64,000 nt of DNA from Gracilariopsis chorda (GCA_003194525.1 NBIV01000033.1:186001-250000), one strand, 5' to 3'. Shown: positions 14,161 through 25,211, counted from the stretch's first letter. Notes: a model not told the origin generated them from the sequence alone. Numbers and translations are program-made.

Positions 14161-15214
14161 TTCGAGCGATGCGGGTTACCGTCCCAACCACGAAAAGTTT
14201 CGTGGCCAGGGACAGTGTCCTGCAGTGAAGTTCTGGGAATCGAAGTTTACGAAAATGGGTTGCTTCTTCCGAAAGCGATTAAGATGCGATGCCTTATATC
14301 GCGGAGGGTAATTTTCGTGAAGCGAAGACGCTGGAAAGTGCGTAAGCTGCAGTGTCTCTTGGGAAAGTGGGCGTGGTTCCTTCTCTTGCGTCGATCCCTC
14401 TTCTCTGTGCTGCAAAGCGTGTACCAGTTGAGCCAATCTGGCTCCTGCACAGTCCAACCCACCAAGATTGCCAGACAGGAACTCATAATTTTACTCGAGC
14501 TATCTGGGTTGATACGCACTTGCATCACCACGCACTTTTGTGTCTATGCCCTGTGCACAGATGCGAGTCTTTGGGTTGGAGTAGTGGTATATAGTCCGTG
14601 TGAAGATGCACTACACCTACTTTCTCAATCAGCAGAACTTCAATGGCAATGGGTATCCAATCAACACTGGAAGCTCGCCATCAGGCACCGTTGGGGCAAA
14701 AGAATGCCGATTCATCTTCTCGAAGGCGAGGCCCAGATTCTGGGACTAAGATGGCTGCTTCCGCAACAGAAAAATCATAGGACGCGGGTTATTGTTTTTC
14801 TCGATAATCAGAATCTAATTGGTGCTCTCCGTAAAGGACGTAGCAGGGTAGCGAGTGTTAATCGAGTGCGTCTGCGCCCAGCAGCTTCACTCCTCGTGGG
14901 CAACTTATAAATGGATTGTCTCTATATCCCAAGCGATGCCAACCCGGCTGACAGAACCTCACGGGCTGTATAAACTATCCTACAAACGAGTAAACCGTCC
15001 ACGCTGCGTAATTACGATAAACACCTGCAACAATTTTTGGGGTGACTGGAACCCTTGAGCGAGTCGGAACGGCGGATCACCACCGCCGGAGACGTCAATC
15101 GGTTATTCAAACGTTACTGTGTGCACCGCTACAACGAAAATCATGATTTGAAGTATTCGGGGGCAGATCAGGCGAAGGTTGCGTTGGAATTTTATATGCC
15201 GTAACTACAACAAA

Positions 15215-15930
15215 AATTGACGCTTTCTACGTTAATTTTGCGTGGATGGGGCGTGAGTAGGCCCATGTCACATAACGGAGTATGCACGGAGATTGTGGTG
15301 TACGCACTAGCATATGACATGCTTAGTCATGGCCAAGCTGACGTTGGAATTGGACTATTATTGCTTTGTGAGGGGTACCTTAGATTAGGAGATTTATTAC
15401 AGCTGAGGGTTGGCGATGTCGTACTTTTGGAATCCTTGGGCAGACTGTCACATTACGCAACGATGAACATCACGATTGTAAAACGAGGACGCAACGAAAG
15501 AGTGACCATTCACTTTTATTTGGTCGCCAAGCTTTTGTACAAATTGGTCGAGCACCGAAAAATTCTGGGAGGAGAAAATCTCTTCCCATACGCACCTGCC
15601 TGGTTCCGGGCGATACTGCGACGCTCAGTGGACGGACTGGCGTTGCACTTCGAGATGTCGGCCCACATGTTTCGATTCGGATGCGCAACCACAGACAAGT
15701 TGTGTGGACGGCTCAGCGATCACGATATCAAATACCGAGGACGGTGGCAAAGTGACAAAAACTTCAAGCTTTACATACAACCTCACAAGCTTTACTTGAA
15801 CCTGAACGCCCTCAAACTACAACAACGCAATGGGTTTGAGGCTGCAGTTACCAATGCACTATTGTTTTTCAACGTACGGTTGCCAAATTGGGCTGGGAGT
15901 TTTGAGGATCTTCAAGTCTCGTCATGAGTC
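15215..15930 (+). mobile_element. DIRS-like element: tyrosine recombinase segment
   Basis: Recombinase part of the DIRS-like fossil. A box-I-like arginine motif (YLRLGDLLQLRVGD), an HxxR motif in SAHMFRFGCATT, and a following RGRWQSDKNFKLYIQ stretch with the candidate tyrosine match the layout of the tyrosine recombinase family, which joins DNA through a tyrosine nucleophile. The enzyme lies downstream of reverse transcriptase and RNase H, as in DIRS elements. A captured Crypton is the alternative, but the adjacent reverse transcriptase argues against that. Confidence 0.7.
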
Positions 15931-15959
15931 CACCATGTAACTGGAATTTGAAAGAATTC

Positions 15960-17440
15960 ATGTTTAGGGGAATCTGAAAGTAGTCGTAGTAGTAGACTGG
16001 CAGTCGAAGTCTGTACATGTCTAGTAGTTTTGCCATGGATAGGGCCAGGAGTATGGATGTGTGAAGGAGGTGCATGGGTTCGGGGAAGGGCAGGGAAAAT
16101 AGTTCAAGTTCATTGATGGATGGAAGTGCTTGCTGATGCTTCGCGTGGGTTTTGGAATATCTTAGCTTCGTACTAAAGTCAAATTTTGTTGTCAAAAATA
16201 TCATGTGTAAACCGTGTCTTTAGTTGCCTTAGAAAATAGCGTGTAGCCAAATTCCTGAACGAACATAGTGAGCTGGAAAAGTTGTTCAAGTAAGAAATGA
16301 TGTTTATGATAGTAGAGGTGAGCAAAGATAATATTTAAGATGGTGCCGGACTAGATGGTGGATGCTATCTAGTCTTTGCCTTTATACTAGAGTAGACTCA
16401 GAAGTATTCACAGAGGCTATTCTGCTGTGAACCTGAAACGGACTCTTGCCGTAATCGGCACCTACGCAATACTACATAATTTGAGTAGGTTACTGAAAGT
16501 TGCGTAGGTGCCCAATACATGTTACCATCGCAAGCTTATCAATGGGGCTTTCCAAGAAAAGTCACTCTGAGAGAATGACAAAGTTATAGCCAATGAGCTC
16601 CTATAGAATGGAACCGCACTCGCTGAAAGTTTCTCAGTATGGAGTGGGTAAGTCGACCCCAGTACAAAACGACAAATCTCGATTTCTACGTAAGTTGCAC
16701 AACAGATACTCCCATTTTATGAATACAAGCAGCAACCTAACTCCTCACAACCGATCTCTCCATCAACCTCGCTTTCACCATGAACGTCAACATTACCGTA
16801 ACCAACGAATTGTGTCACTCATGTTGCACAATACAGGTTTCGCTTCGCTCCGCTTCCGACATTTTCACGACAAATGAGTCCAGAAACCAGACAATCCTTG
16901 AACGCCTTCTTATTGTGCCAGTGGTGCTTAGCATACACAATCAACCTGCTAGACTCAGAATATTGTCTAACCTCACGTCGAACGATTTCGAAGCCCTTGA
17001 AGTACACAAAAAATGGAATCAAGCGTCCCACCAGATGTAGCACTGGTTGGTACCAACTGTTATCATGCGGCCGCGATGTTGACTTTATCGTCAGCATCAA
17101 TATACGAAAATCTGACTTTCTAAACGAACTTCTTCCTCAGTTTGAAAATATGCGCGCACGAATGCTTGCTTCATCTCCAGACACCAAAGCAACTAAACGA
17201 AAAGGACGTCGTGGTTGTATGTGATCGGGTGATGTACTTGGTTTAGCACTGTGTATCATCAGAGCACTAGCGAAAGATCTAAGAATACTGACAAAACAGA
17301 GGACCTCGATGCCATTGCCGATCGGATTGGTGAGGATGTCGACCGTTTCATGATGATGCTCAAGAATCTTATCTCCCAGTATGACGTACGATCAATGGCT
17401 GATGTTCCATGCCGAGAACATTCTCATTGGATGTCTAATT
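15960..17440. other. Gene-free stretch between DIRS-like element and WD40 remnant
   Basis: About 1.5 kb with short open frames and no recognisable protein motif. It contains the inverted repeat at 16457-16512. The last few hundred bases may be the lost 5' part of the WD40 gene, but no domain could be read there. Confidence 0.4.
16457..16512. repeat. 13-bp perfect inverted repeat around a 30-base loop
   Basis: GGCACCTACGCAA at 16457-16469 is the exact reverse complement of TTGCGTAGGTGCC at 16500-16512. The loop is AT-rich. It lies about 0.5 kb past the last DIRS-like motif. It could be an element end, a recombination site or a transcript hairpin; the sequence does not decide. Confidence 0.6.
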
Positions 17441-17447
17441 CGCTGAA

Positions 17448-18968
17448 ATGAGTGGCGACGGAAGAACAGTTGCGTATGACTTGCAGGATGGGCGTGTATA
17501 TTTTTGGAACGTAAAGAGACAAAAAGAACTAGGAAATCCATTGGAGGCACCACAGGTAGATGAGAACTTGGAAGCTATTGATCTGAGCTTCGACGCAAAG
17601 CGGATTGTATGTCACCGTCACATATCAGGTAGAGATGCTATTTACGTTTTGGACATGGACATCGGTGACAATATGGCAGCGCCGCTTGGGATGGAGAATG
17701 ATTATGTTTTCTGTGTCGCCATCTGTACGGATGGAAAGCGAGTGGTGAGCGGGTTGAACGATGGCCGTATGCGAATTTGGAATATCTCCAGTACTGGGTC
17801 TGTGCAAGAACCGATTCACGGTCACACCGATCGTGTGTTTCGTGTTGTGAGTAGAGACGGAAAAAGAATCATTTCCGTTTCTTCTTATAAAACGATGTGT
17901 ATTTGGGACGCAGAACGAAATGTGATGCTTGAAGAGCCTCTTGAGGTGGAGTTGACTGGACCTATTGCCGTAAGCAGTGATGGAACCGAGATTGTGACCA
18001 CAATATCTCGGGACGCGATTCGCGTGTTCGACGTCGAGAACATGAACGCATCACTGTATCCGAAACGGTATACAGGACGAATCAACTGTGTTGCTTGTGA
18101 CTCCAACATCCCGTTAGTCACCGGGTTTAGTGACGGTTGAGTTCGTGTATGGCACGCACAGGGAAGAAGGACTGGTACTCAGGTTGTTAGAACTGGAAGG
18201 CCACAAGGACGAGGTGACGTGTTTTGCGACCGGGCACTGCAAAAAGACATGTAGTACACGCATTGTGGCCAGGTTGCGGGACGGTGCTGTGTGGGTATGA
18301 ACCTCGAATCATGACGAGTGCTTGGTCTTTGGCATGAGCTCACGAGAGCTCCTTGGCGAGCTCTTTGACGAGCTCTTGGTCTCCTTTGGCGAGCCTCTCT
18401 CCAACACCGAAGGAAAAGAACTGGGCGCTATTTTCTCTGTAGCAGTGAACACGGATTTTTCTTGTAGTACGCGGGTAGTGTTTTCTTGTGTTGAGGAGGG
18501 GCATGGCGAAGATCAGAGGAAGGGAGTTACGTGTGGGACCTTGACAACCGAAGTGTAACGATCGTGACGCATGACGTATCATGGTACCCATGCGTGGCGA
18601 TGAGCGGGAAAGGAGACCGAATTGCGTTCAGTTTATCGGGCGACCTCTTGTCGGTGACTGTGTGGGATGTAGACACAGGGCAGACGGTGTGATTGCCTCT
18701 TCAGAGACAATAAGATTGGATTCGGAGTGTGGGGTTGAGCGGTAATGGGGAGCGAGTCGTGTCCGGATGCTGGGATGGCACAGTCCGCGTTTGGGACGTC
18801 ACCAGCGGAATGGCGATCGGTGACGCGTTTGTTCACAACAGGGAAGTGGTACGTGTGGAAGCGGACTTAGATGCTTCGTACGTTGTATCGTGCAATGATC
18901 GAGGTTATGGAAAATTGCGGGAGGTCAAAATTTCGCAATGCAAACTGACGTCCAGTGCTGCAGAATAG
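17448..18968 (+). pseudogene. WD40-repeat protein remnant
   Basis: Host-type WD40 beta-propeller sequence, probably the C-terminal part of a larger WD40 protein. An open stretch at 17448-18140 (230 aa) shows successive blades: DGRVYFWNVKRQ, DGRMRIWNISS, TMCIWDAERN and AIRVFDVENM, each preceded by SxDG-type turns such as CTDGKRVVSG. After a stop at about 18138 the homology goes on in shifting frames. More blades appear at about 18530-18680 (VTVWDVDTG) and 18729-18840 (DGTVRVWDVTSG), ending near 18968. No start, N-terminal NTPase or other domain was found upstream. WD40 propellers are protein-interaction scaffolds. The loss of frame and of an N-terminus makes a pseudogene the best call, though a shorter 230-aa product cannot be excluded. 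Confidence 0.75.
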
Positions 18969-18969
18969 A

Positions 18970-19640
18970 CCTCAGCTTTTTGTCACCACAGAGTTGATCG
19001 AACTTGCTGGACTGCGTCTTGTCGCACAACAGCAGGAAAGATAATAGGACGCATCGCCGATGAACAAGTGATCTTGGCGGTTACGGACAGACGGGTGTTT
19101 CGAGTTAGACAGGTACTTCTCGGAAGCGCATGGCTCGAACTTCTGGCCGTTTTGCGGAAAAAAGAATACTGCGTATGCTTCTGAGCATGTTGACGGAGAG
19201 AGAAGTCTTGAACGAAACGCCATGGTCTCCCTAGCGCAAAAATGGCCATGCAACTTCGATTAAGGTATAGCCATTTGTACGCTAGGGAGATTCGCGTACT
19301 GATCTTTTCTGACAGCCGTAAGTGGCCAACCTTTGGCAAGGACGTCTCCAAGTCTCTCAAGTGTCATTGTGTCCGTTTTTGGAAAGCCCCAATTTGAGCA
19401 CTCCCGCGAGATTGCGGAAGGGCCAACTAAACTGCTTGACAAGAACTGGTGTGCCATGCACGCCAGTAAAATTCGTCCACGTGGAACAGCTCCTGGGATG
19501 TACCAACAATAGTCTCCACATCTCGGAGGCTACACTCAGCGCTCCACGGGGCACGACAATCGACGAACGAAACGAGATCCTTTACGCGCTGACCTTTGTT
19601 TGCGATATCAGTATTCATCCCGCTGCAGAATCAGAATCTC
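18970..19640. other. Gene-free stretch upstream of the hydrolase gene
   Basis: About 670 bases between the WD40 remnant and the hydrolase start codon. It should hold the hydrolase promoter, but I see no convincing TATA box. Open frames on both strands here carry no recognisable motif. Confidence 0.4.
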
Positions 19641-19643
19641 ACA

Positions 19644-20684
19644 ATGCCTTCTTCACCAAGCGTCATTTTTGTGTTGGCAACGGTGTTTTTGCTTTCCTGT
19701 CACAACACCTCGGCCTTCTCGGTGAAACAGTTGCTTGAAACCTACTTCCCTTGCGTAGCACTTGATATCTCGCAACCCGATTGGACAACGACATACTTCG
19801 AACCTTCTCTAGTACCTCCATCTGTACAGAACTCTACTCTTGACGAGCTCTCTGCCTTGGCCCGCGACAACAATATTTCCTGTTTCCAGAGATTGCCTGG
19901 CACCACTCACACCCTACAATGCAGCACCACCGGCTACACTTTCGTCCCTGCAAAACGCCCGAAATACGCACTCATATACATCGCCGGCCTGGTACGGAAG
20001 GGCTTTGAGGGCAGAACTCTTCCCATCTTCCGGCGGATAATACAAGAAGACCCAAATCTAACCCAACATGTTATCATTCATTACCCGCTGATCCCGTTCC
20101 GCTCCATAACTTTTGATTCATTTGTGAGTCCGCCTCTAACCATAGGTCGGGCCTGGTTCGACGTGCTCCCGCCTGCTGCTTCAACAAGTCCATCAGACTT
20201 GCAGTCTGCAGAATATGATCGATTAGGTCTCTACCGCGCAGCACAAAAGATTGATTTTATCACTCGTGCCCAAAACTGCCTGCACGGAATTCCACCAAAC
20301 CGTGTGGCCCTCCTAGGCCATTCCCTTGGAGCCTTAGCACTGCTGGAAACTGTCTTGTCAACAGACATCAACCCGGCTGCAGCCATAGCTGTCTCAGGCG
20401 TGCTCCCGCGAGCTGGCGATTACTTCAGGCAAGATACTTTACCTTATAATCCGTCAAGGAGATCGTATAATCTCACAATGGTGCATGGGACGGAAGATAA
20501 AGTTGTACCGTTCTTTTCGGGCAACGCCTCCGCACAGATTGTGCGGCCTGTGTTTACTTCCTTGGGTGGTGGTTTTCGTTTTCACGCTCTACAGGGACTT
20601 GACCATTTATTCAAGTTATTCGAAGATGATCAGGTGTACAGCATCATTCGAGAGGCGCTTCGAAACGGTTTCATGAGCGCGTAG
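19644..20684 (+). CDS. Secreted alpha/beta hydrolase, acyl-protein-thioesterase-like
   Basis: 346-aa serine hydrolase. Residues 1-25 form a signal peptide with a hydrophobic core (VIFVLATVFLLSC), so the enzyme is probably secreted or enters the endomembrane system. The start at 19644 is preferred over an upstream in-frame start because it puts the signal peptide at the N-terminus. The catalytic triad is visible: nucleophile Ser227 in GHSLG, Asp285 in HGTEDKVVP and His321 in GLDHLF. The PLTIGRAWFDV stretch, GIPPNRVALLGHSLGA and VSGVLP match the layout of the carboxylesterase/acyl-protein thioesterase family (Abhydrolase_2), which cleaves thioesters or short esters. Cytosolic family members are about 220-230 aa, so this has about 100 extra N-terminal residues. 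The substrate is unknown. It converges on the mysC/mysD gene with 365 bp between the two 3' ends. Confidence 0.8.
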   Translation: MPSSPSVIFVLATVFLLSCHNTSAFSVKQLLETYFPCVALDISQPDWTTTYFEPSLVPPSVQNSTLDELSALARDNNISCFQRLPGTTHTLQCSTTGYTFVPAKRPKYALIYIAGLVRKGFEGRTLPIFRRIIQEDPNLTQHVIIHYPLIPFRSITFDSFVSPPLTIGRAWFDVLPPAASTSPSDLQSAEYDRLGLYRAAQKIDFITRAQNCLHGIPPNRVALLGHSLGALALLETVLSTDINPAAAIAVSGVLPRAGDYFRQDTLPYNPSRRSYNLTMVHGTEDKVVPFFSGNASAQIVRPVFTSLGGGFRFHALQGLDHLFKLFEDDQVYSIIREALRNGFMSA

Positions 20685-21049
20685 CTTCCTATGTGTCTCC
20701 CAAAACGTCACGAAGTAAGCTTTGTCTAGAACTGTAGTAGCCTAGTTCATCAAAACTACCGTTCGCGTATGATTACTTGAGTATTAACAACGTCCAACTT
20801 CAATTGCGACACATAGACTCTGGAAGTTATATGCTGTCGTTGGGGGTCTCAACCTGGAAAACCCCCACTCTCAAACCTGGGGCGCAAGCGTTACTCCAGC
20901 GACAGCAAATGACGGACGTTCGGTAGAGCAGGCTCTCATTGATAGAGACTACACAGCTATCCGTTCTCATACAAAAGTAAGATTAAGCTCAAACCTGTAT
21001 CTTACCCCTCGTTGGGGCAACCGGAGAATGTGTCAATCCAAGCTCCTTG
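20685..21049. other. Convergent 3' intergenic region
   Basis: 365 bases between the 3' ends of the hydrolase (+) and mysC/mysD (-) genes, presumably both 3' untranslated regions. No gene or clear structure was seen. Confidence 0.5.
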
Positions 21050-23812
21050 TCAGTGCCGGACTCTCATGCCAACGCTCATCCCACACTCATCACCTAGAGT
21101 CCTCCGCGTCATTGCTCTCTCACAAAGGCGTTCAAACAACTGGCTAGCGCTTATTCCGTCGGAAGCCTGCATCTTGACAAGTACACTGTTATCCGCAAAA
21201 GAACAGTACAAGCACGTTTCTAACATGAAGGGTGCTCCACTGGGGTCAACCCGGATGTCGTAGATGCTATAATCTCTGCATCCCAGCACTCTGTGCGCCT
21301 TGCTCAACATGCGGTATAGCTTCTCCTTCAGCACATTGTCAACGTCAGCTGGAAGACGACTGCCACCAGGTGCGGTACCAGCAACACTCTTCACAGATCC
21401 AGAAGCATCTGTGCTCACTTTGTGGTCTTTGGTTCTGATCGGGTCACGTTCAGAGACGAAGTACTCGATTATCGGCAACATTTCCAACGTACCGTCTCCT
21501 TTCTCGATTAGACCAACACGTAACTCTCTTCCCGGCGGAATGAACTGCTCACACAAAACCTCCTCGCAAAATTCAAAAGCGTGATTGAGCGCACTCTCGA
21601 TATCTTCTTCCTTCCTCACTACTCGAATTCCTTGTGAGTTGTCTTCCTCACTAGGTTTCACTACGAAAGGCAGAGTCATTCTCGGCTTTTCTCCTCTGCG
21701 AAGTACTTCAAAGTCCGGTACTTGAATTCCGGCAACACGAGCGCAGGCATTCGTACGAGATTTGTTGGTGGAAAGCGCCAAGGCATCTGCAGTGCAACCA
21801 ACCATGGGGATTCTAAGGATATTGAAGAGCGAACGATAAGAAGTCATACCTTCGTAGTCAAACATATGAGGAAGGACTACATCGATACCCAGGCATTCTA
21901 TCTTCACCAGTGCTTCCCCTGCAGATATCTTGTCCTCGTGTTCACTGATATGGTTATCGCCAACGTACGGTGTCACACTCCAGTGTCCTGATGGAAAGAC
22001 ATGTGCGACAAAGTGTTCAAATCTGCCGTCGGTGCCGACATTTGCAATGCACTTGTATCCATAAGTCGTGGATAGTGTTTCGTAGAATTCGTTGGCACAT
22101 GATCCCATCACATGTAAAACACGCAATTTTCTCAAAGGGATTTCATACTTTGGTAACCAGGTACACCCAGGACGTACTACTCGGTATGAAATATCCGAAA
22201 TAGAGCCAGTGATCTTGGACAGGTTAGCACCCAACAGAACCCGGGTCTCGCCTTGCATGTATGTACGTAGAAGCTCCTCACTGATGTTTCCATCTGGGAG
22301 GACAACGACTACACCAATGTTATTCAAGTCGCCGGGCACAGGAGCATCTTGGTGTCGCAATGGGACTACTATGGTTTTAAAAGATTTGCAGTTGTCAATG
22401 ATCAGTCTGACTTGCGGGATAGAGATATCCAGCAAAAGCGTATCCATGTGTCTCAGAGAGCTCAGGGCGACAGAGATTTTCTCCAGATAGAGTTTTTCAC
22501 GATAGTACGCCAAGTCCCTGCCTGTGGATGGACCATCAACGATGATCTTGCAAATGTTAACGTCGATTTTCTGGTACAGCTTCTCTGAAAGCCCCTTGGT
22601 AGCGATTGCATTCAGTGGCCATACGACTTCCGCCCCAAGCATTGGCAGTGGGTCATTTGCATCGAAATATCCTTCAGACCTGTTTGACCACGGCCAGCAG
22701 TTGCGATGGTAAATGAAACCGACACTGTCATAAACCGTTCTCTTTGTTACGTCGACGCCAAAAAATGCTTCTCCCCACAAAGGTGTCTTGGAAACGGTTT
22801 CTAATATTGATGATGCTCTGGGATTGCACTCTATCACGAAATCACTTCCTGACTTCTCGTCGCGGATGAAGTCAAAAGCGAACTGACCACTCAACCGAAG
22901 ACCTGTTATCAAATCCCGCAAAGGCTTATCAAGGTCCGCGGCGACAAAGGTAGGATCAAAGTTGACGAGGTCGGATTCTGAATGGTAACAACTCGAAAAC
23001 GTAACCTTGCCATCCACGCATACATACCATACTGAGAATTCCGGTCCTGAGATGAAATGTTGCCACTGCCACGGGTCAGCTGGCGTCGGCTTCACGTAAT
23101 CTGGAATATCATCACCCCTCTTTATTCTGACAATCTCTTCCCGGCGATTGACTGAAGATTCTATTCGTTTTAGGATGATTCCATTCACGAATTGTCCAGC
23201 AATGCTGGGAATACTTTCAGAGGATGTGAGCAATCCGTGTTCTGGGGTCGGCACTCCAAACTTGTCACAGAAGGAGGCGAACTGAGACCGATCATCGAGC
23301 TGAATGGCAATGTTCAGGTCTGGGCAAAGCCACTTGATGTGCGGAAGCTCAGCGGCAAGTTGCTGCTGGGCAAGCCCAAGTATGAGAACTTCGTTGATAG
23401 TGCTCACAGGGAGCACCATATCCACTTTGTTCTCAAGGAGGATATCGCGAAAGTTCCGAATCCATGACTGCGTGTCGCCAGTCCGGATAGGGGGAAGAAC
23501 AATAAACTTGTCACAGGCCAGGCTAAGTGCCGATGCACTGATACGATTGTAATCAGTAACGATAACCTTTGCACCAACTTGCTTGAGTGCTCGAACAACA
23601 TGAAGTGTCTTCGCTTGCCTACCAGTTGTAACAAGTACGGTTTTCCCGTTCGCTAAACCTCCATGGTTCATGAGATTCAGAGCGTTTCTCTGCTTCCGAA
23701 AATCTTGAACACTTCTCATCGCGCTTTGGATGACGAGCAGCAAATTCCATACAGTATCGGCGATGCACAACAGAAAGATGCGGCACAGCTTTCGGGCAGC
23801 TGAAGAATACAT
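21050..23812 (-). CDS. mysC/mysD: MysC-MysD fusion: ATP-grasp ligase plus D-Ala-D-Ala-ligase-like enzyme of MAA synthesis
   Basis: 920-aa fused enzyme for the last two steps of mycosporine-like amino acid synthesis. Residues 9-30 are hydrophobic, as at the start of MysC proteins. Residues about 55-450 are an ATP-grasp unit: VLVTTGRQAKTLHVVRAL at the start, ATP/metal motif DFVIECNPRAS at 325-335. MysC ATP-dependently joins glycine to 4-deoxygadusol, giving mycosporine-glycine. Residues about 565-900 are D-Ala-D-Ala-ligase-like: MFDYEGMTSYRSLFNILRIP (650-669), PFVVKPSEEDNSQGI, and YSIYDIRVDPSGAPFMLET (848-866). The usual ExN metal motif of Ddl reads ETC here. MysD adds a second amino acid (often Ser or Thr), giving shinorine- or porphyra-334-type MAAs. 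About 110 residues link the halves. Uninterrupted, so a single-exon gene. The fused order follows cyanobacterial mysC-mysD. A later Met at residue 32 is an alternative start. Confidence 0.93.
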   Translation of the reverse strand: MYSSAARKLCRIFLLCIADTVWNLLLVIQSAMRSVQDFRKQRNALNLMNHGGLANGKTVLVTTGRQAKTLHVVRALKQVGAKVIVTDYNRISASALSLACDKFIVLPPIRTGDTQSWIRNFRDILLENKVDMVLPVSTINEVLILGLAQQQLAAELPHIKWLCPDLNIAIQLDDRSQFASFCDKFGVPTPEHGLLTSSESIPSIAGQFVNGIILKRIESSVNRREEIVRIKRGDDIPDYVKPTPADPWQWQHFISGPEFSVWYVCVDGKVTFSSCYHSESDLVNFDPTFVAADLDKPLRDLITGLRLSGQFAFDFIRDEKSGSDFVIECNPRASSILETVSKTPLWGEAFFGVDVTKRTVYDSVGFIYHRNCWPWSNRSEGYFDANDPLPMLGAEVVWPLNAIATKGLSEKLYQKIDVNICKIIVDGPSTGRDLAYYREKLYLEKISVALSSLRHMDTLLLDISIPQVRLIIDNCKSFKTIVVPLRHQDAPVPGDLNNIGVVVVLPDGNISEELLRTYMQGETRVLLGANLSKITGSISDISYRVVRPGCTWLPKYEIPLRKLRVLHVMGSCANEFYETLSTTYGYKCIANVGTDGRFEHFVAHVFPSGHWSVTPYVGDNHISEHEDKISAGEALVKIECLGIDVVLPHMFDYEGMTSYRSLFNILRIPMVGCTADALALSTNKSRTNACARVAGIQVPDFEVLRRGEKPRMTLPFVVKPSEEDNSQGIRVVRKEEDIESALNHAFEFCEEVLCEQFIPPGRELRVGLIEKGDGTLEMLPIIEYFVSERDPIRTKDHKVSTDASGSVKSVAGTAPGGSRLPADVDNVLKEKLYRMLSKAHRVLGCRDYSIYDIRVDPSGAPFMLETCLYCSFADNSVLVKMQASDGISASQLFERLCERAMTRRTLGDECGMSVGMRVRH

Positions 23813-23960
23813 TGTGTATCTACTCGCGAGGAACTCTACGGAATGCCTGCGGGTCTCAACAGGAGGGGCAGGAGCTGGGAACTTGGGGGGCTGCGATACC
23901 TGCGAATGCTGAGATATATCAGCGCTCTACTCTGAAAAAAAGGTTATGCAAACACTTCAC
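23813..23960 (-). promoter_or_regulatory. Likely promoter region of mysC/mysD
   Basis: On the minus strand a TATA-like GATATATCTC (23911-23920) lies about 100 bases before the start codon. A C-rich stretch lies between it and the start. This is position and motif only; no UV-response element was identified. Confidence 0.3.
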
Positions 23961-25195
23961 GAAAGGGATGTCAGAAGCTGGGAAGTGCGTGTGCAGAACG
24001 GGTTGGCCGATATGTACCCAACCAACCGTTCGTTGTGAATGCGTACACACCGGGGGCTTTTTTTTTATCGTACACAGCATTAGAGCGATTCATATCTCAG
24101 ATCATGTTCAGACAATTCTCACCATACCTATAATAACCTAGCGTACGCGACTACGAACCGAGGCATGGGTCAGTCCAGTGAGGTAAACGCGAGCGATGCT
24201 AGGTGAAGCTGCGCTGTGCTTTCCACTACGGTTGTGTAGGTCACGCTCACGACACGCGCCGTGGAAAGCGCGCGTGCTTGTTGGTAGGAGTTGAGGTGGT
24301 GCAAGAATGAAGAGCTACACAGATTTGCGGCTGTCATGCGGAGATGGACACAAGCGAGCACAGGACTGCGAAGGCAACATGAGTGCGGCATAGCAGCGGC
24401 AACGGCGGGGGAGACGCATATGTGGAATGGAATTACAAATATTCTTATCCCATTCCGCATCTGCCTGTTTGATGCAGACCGACGGCGCAGATACAGAACG
24501 TGACCAATGGTCAAGAACCCTATTGTGTTACGTGGCCCGGGCCCCAAAGAAACTTTATGTGTGGCGCAGAAATCTTTCGGACAACCTCATTAACAAGGGA
24601 AACCCTGGTGACCATTCTCGCTTCTTAGCTTGCAAGGGTACAGAACGGACATCAATATACCATTCGCGACACGCCCAACTCGGACCTTACGGTAACCCTT
24701 ATCTACATTCGGTAGATACTCCTGTATAACTATCTGCAGTGGTGCGTGACCCAGTTGTAAAAAGTTAACACGTTACCTTTATATTGTGCTACGCCATTCA
24801 TCGGAATGGGATCACAACTGCTTGGAGCTCACTGCTCGATCTCGTTTTTGTGATGGCGTCGAAATCCAGAGGAGTGGTATCTGCACCATTTTGTGGACGC
24901 TATCGGCCGAATCAAATAAATGCATATAACATTAACTGCTCTGAATACAGATTAAGGGGGAATCAGCGGTGAGAAACATGGCCTGATTTCGTGCACGCAA
25001 CTTGTCTGGCAGCGCTTTCCATCCTGAAAAGCAGGGACATAGTTTTCTTCACCCTCTTCTGTAACAAAGGCATCTTTCGCGAGATGTGCCCGAAGAAGAA
25101 CAATAACAACTTGTATTTTGTCGCATATAGGGGCAAGAGTTAGAAGGCTGGCCCCATGGACCCTGAAGGAGTTGTAAGGCGAAAGGGTTAGGATT

Positions 25196-25211
25196 GCTAG
25201 CAATTGCTAGC
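25196..25211. repeat. 16-bp perfect palindrome
   Basis: GCTAGCAATTGCTAGC reads the same on both strands. It is flanked by GGGTTAGG on one side and CCTTACC on the other, which lengthens the potential stem imperfectly. Similar hairpins built on AACCCT/AGGGTT occur at about 30160-30184 and 31435-31460. Confidence 0.6.

Larger units (their letters stand above)
11150..15950 (+). mobile_element. DIRS-like tyrosine-recombinase retrotransposon, degraded
   Basis: Retroelement on the plus strand in which the integrase is replaced by a tyrosine recombinase, the hallmark of the DIRS order. A charged, coiled-coil-like gag candidate lies at about 12.3-13.0 kb. Reverse transcriptase is at about 13.15-14.16 kb, with SQRLIIDARNANK, the DMDNQFHRMKIPEWLSPYFG region and a YGAFVDDYFSLG catalytic box. 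An RNase H-like region is at about 14.2-14.9 kb, and the recombinase at about 15.2-15.93 kb. The element is broken, with a handful of breaks. Its terminal and split repeats were not located, so both outer limits are approximate. Confidence 0.75.

Noticed and set aside
24170-24547. A 125-codon minus-strand gene in the MAA spacer
   Set aside because: Composition is that of a chance frame, with no domain, no convincing start context and no neighbour support.
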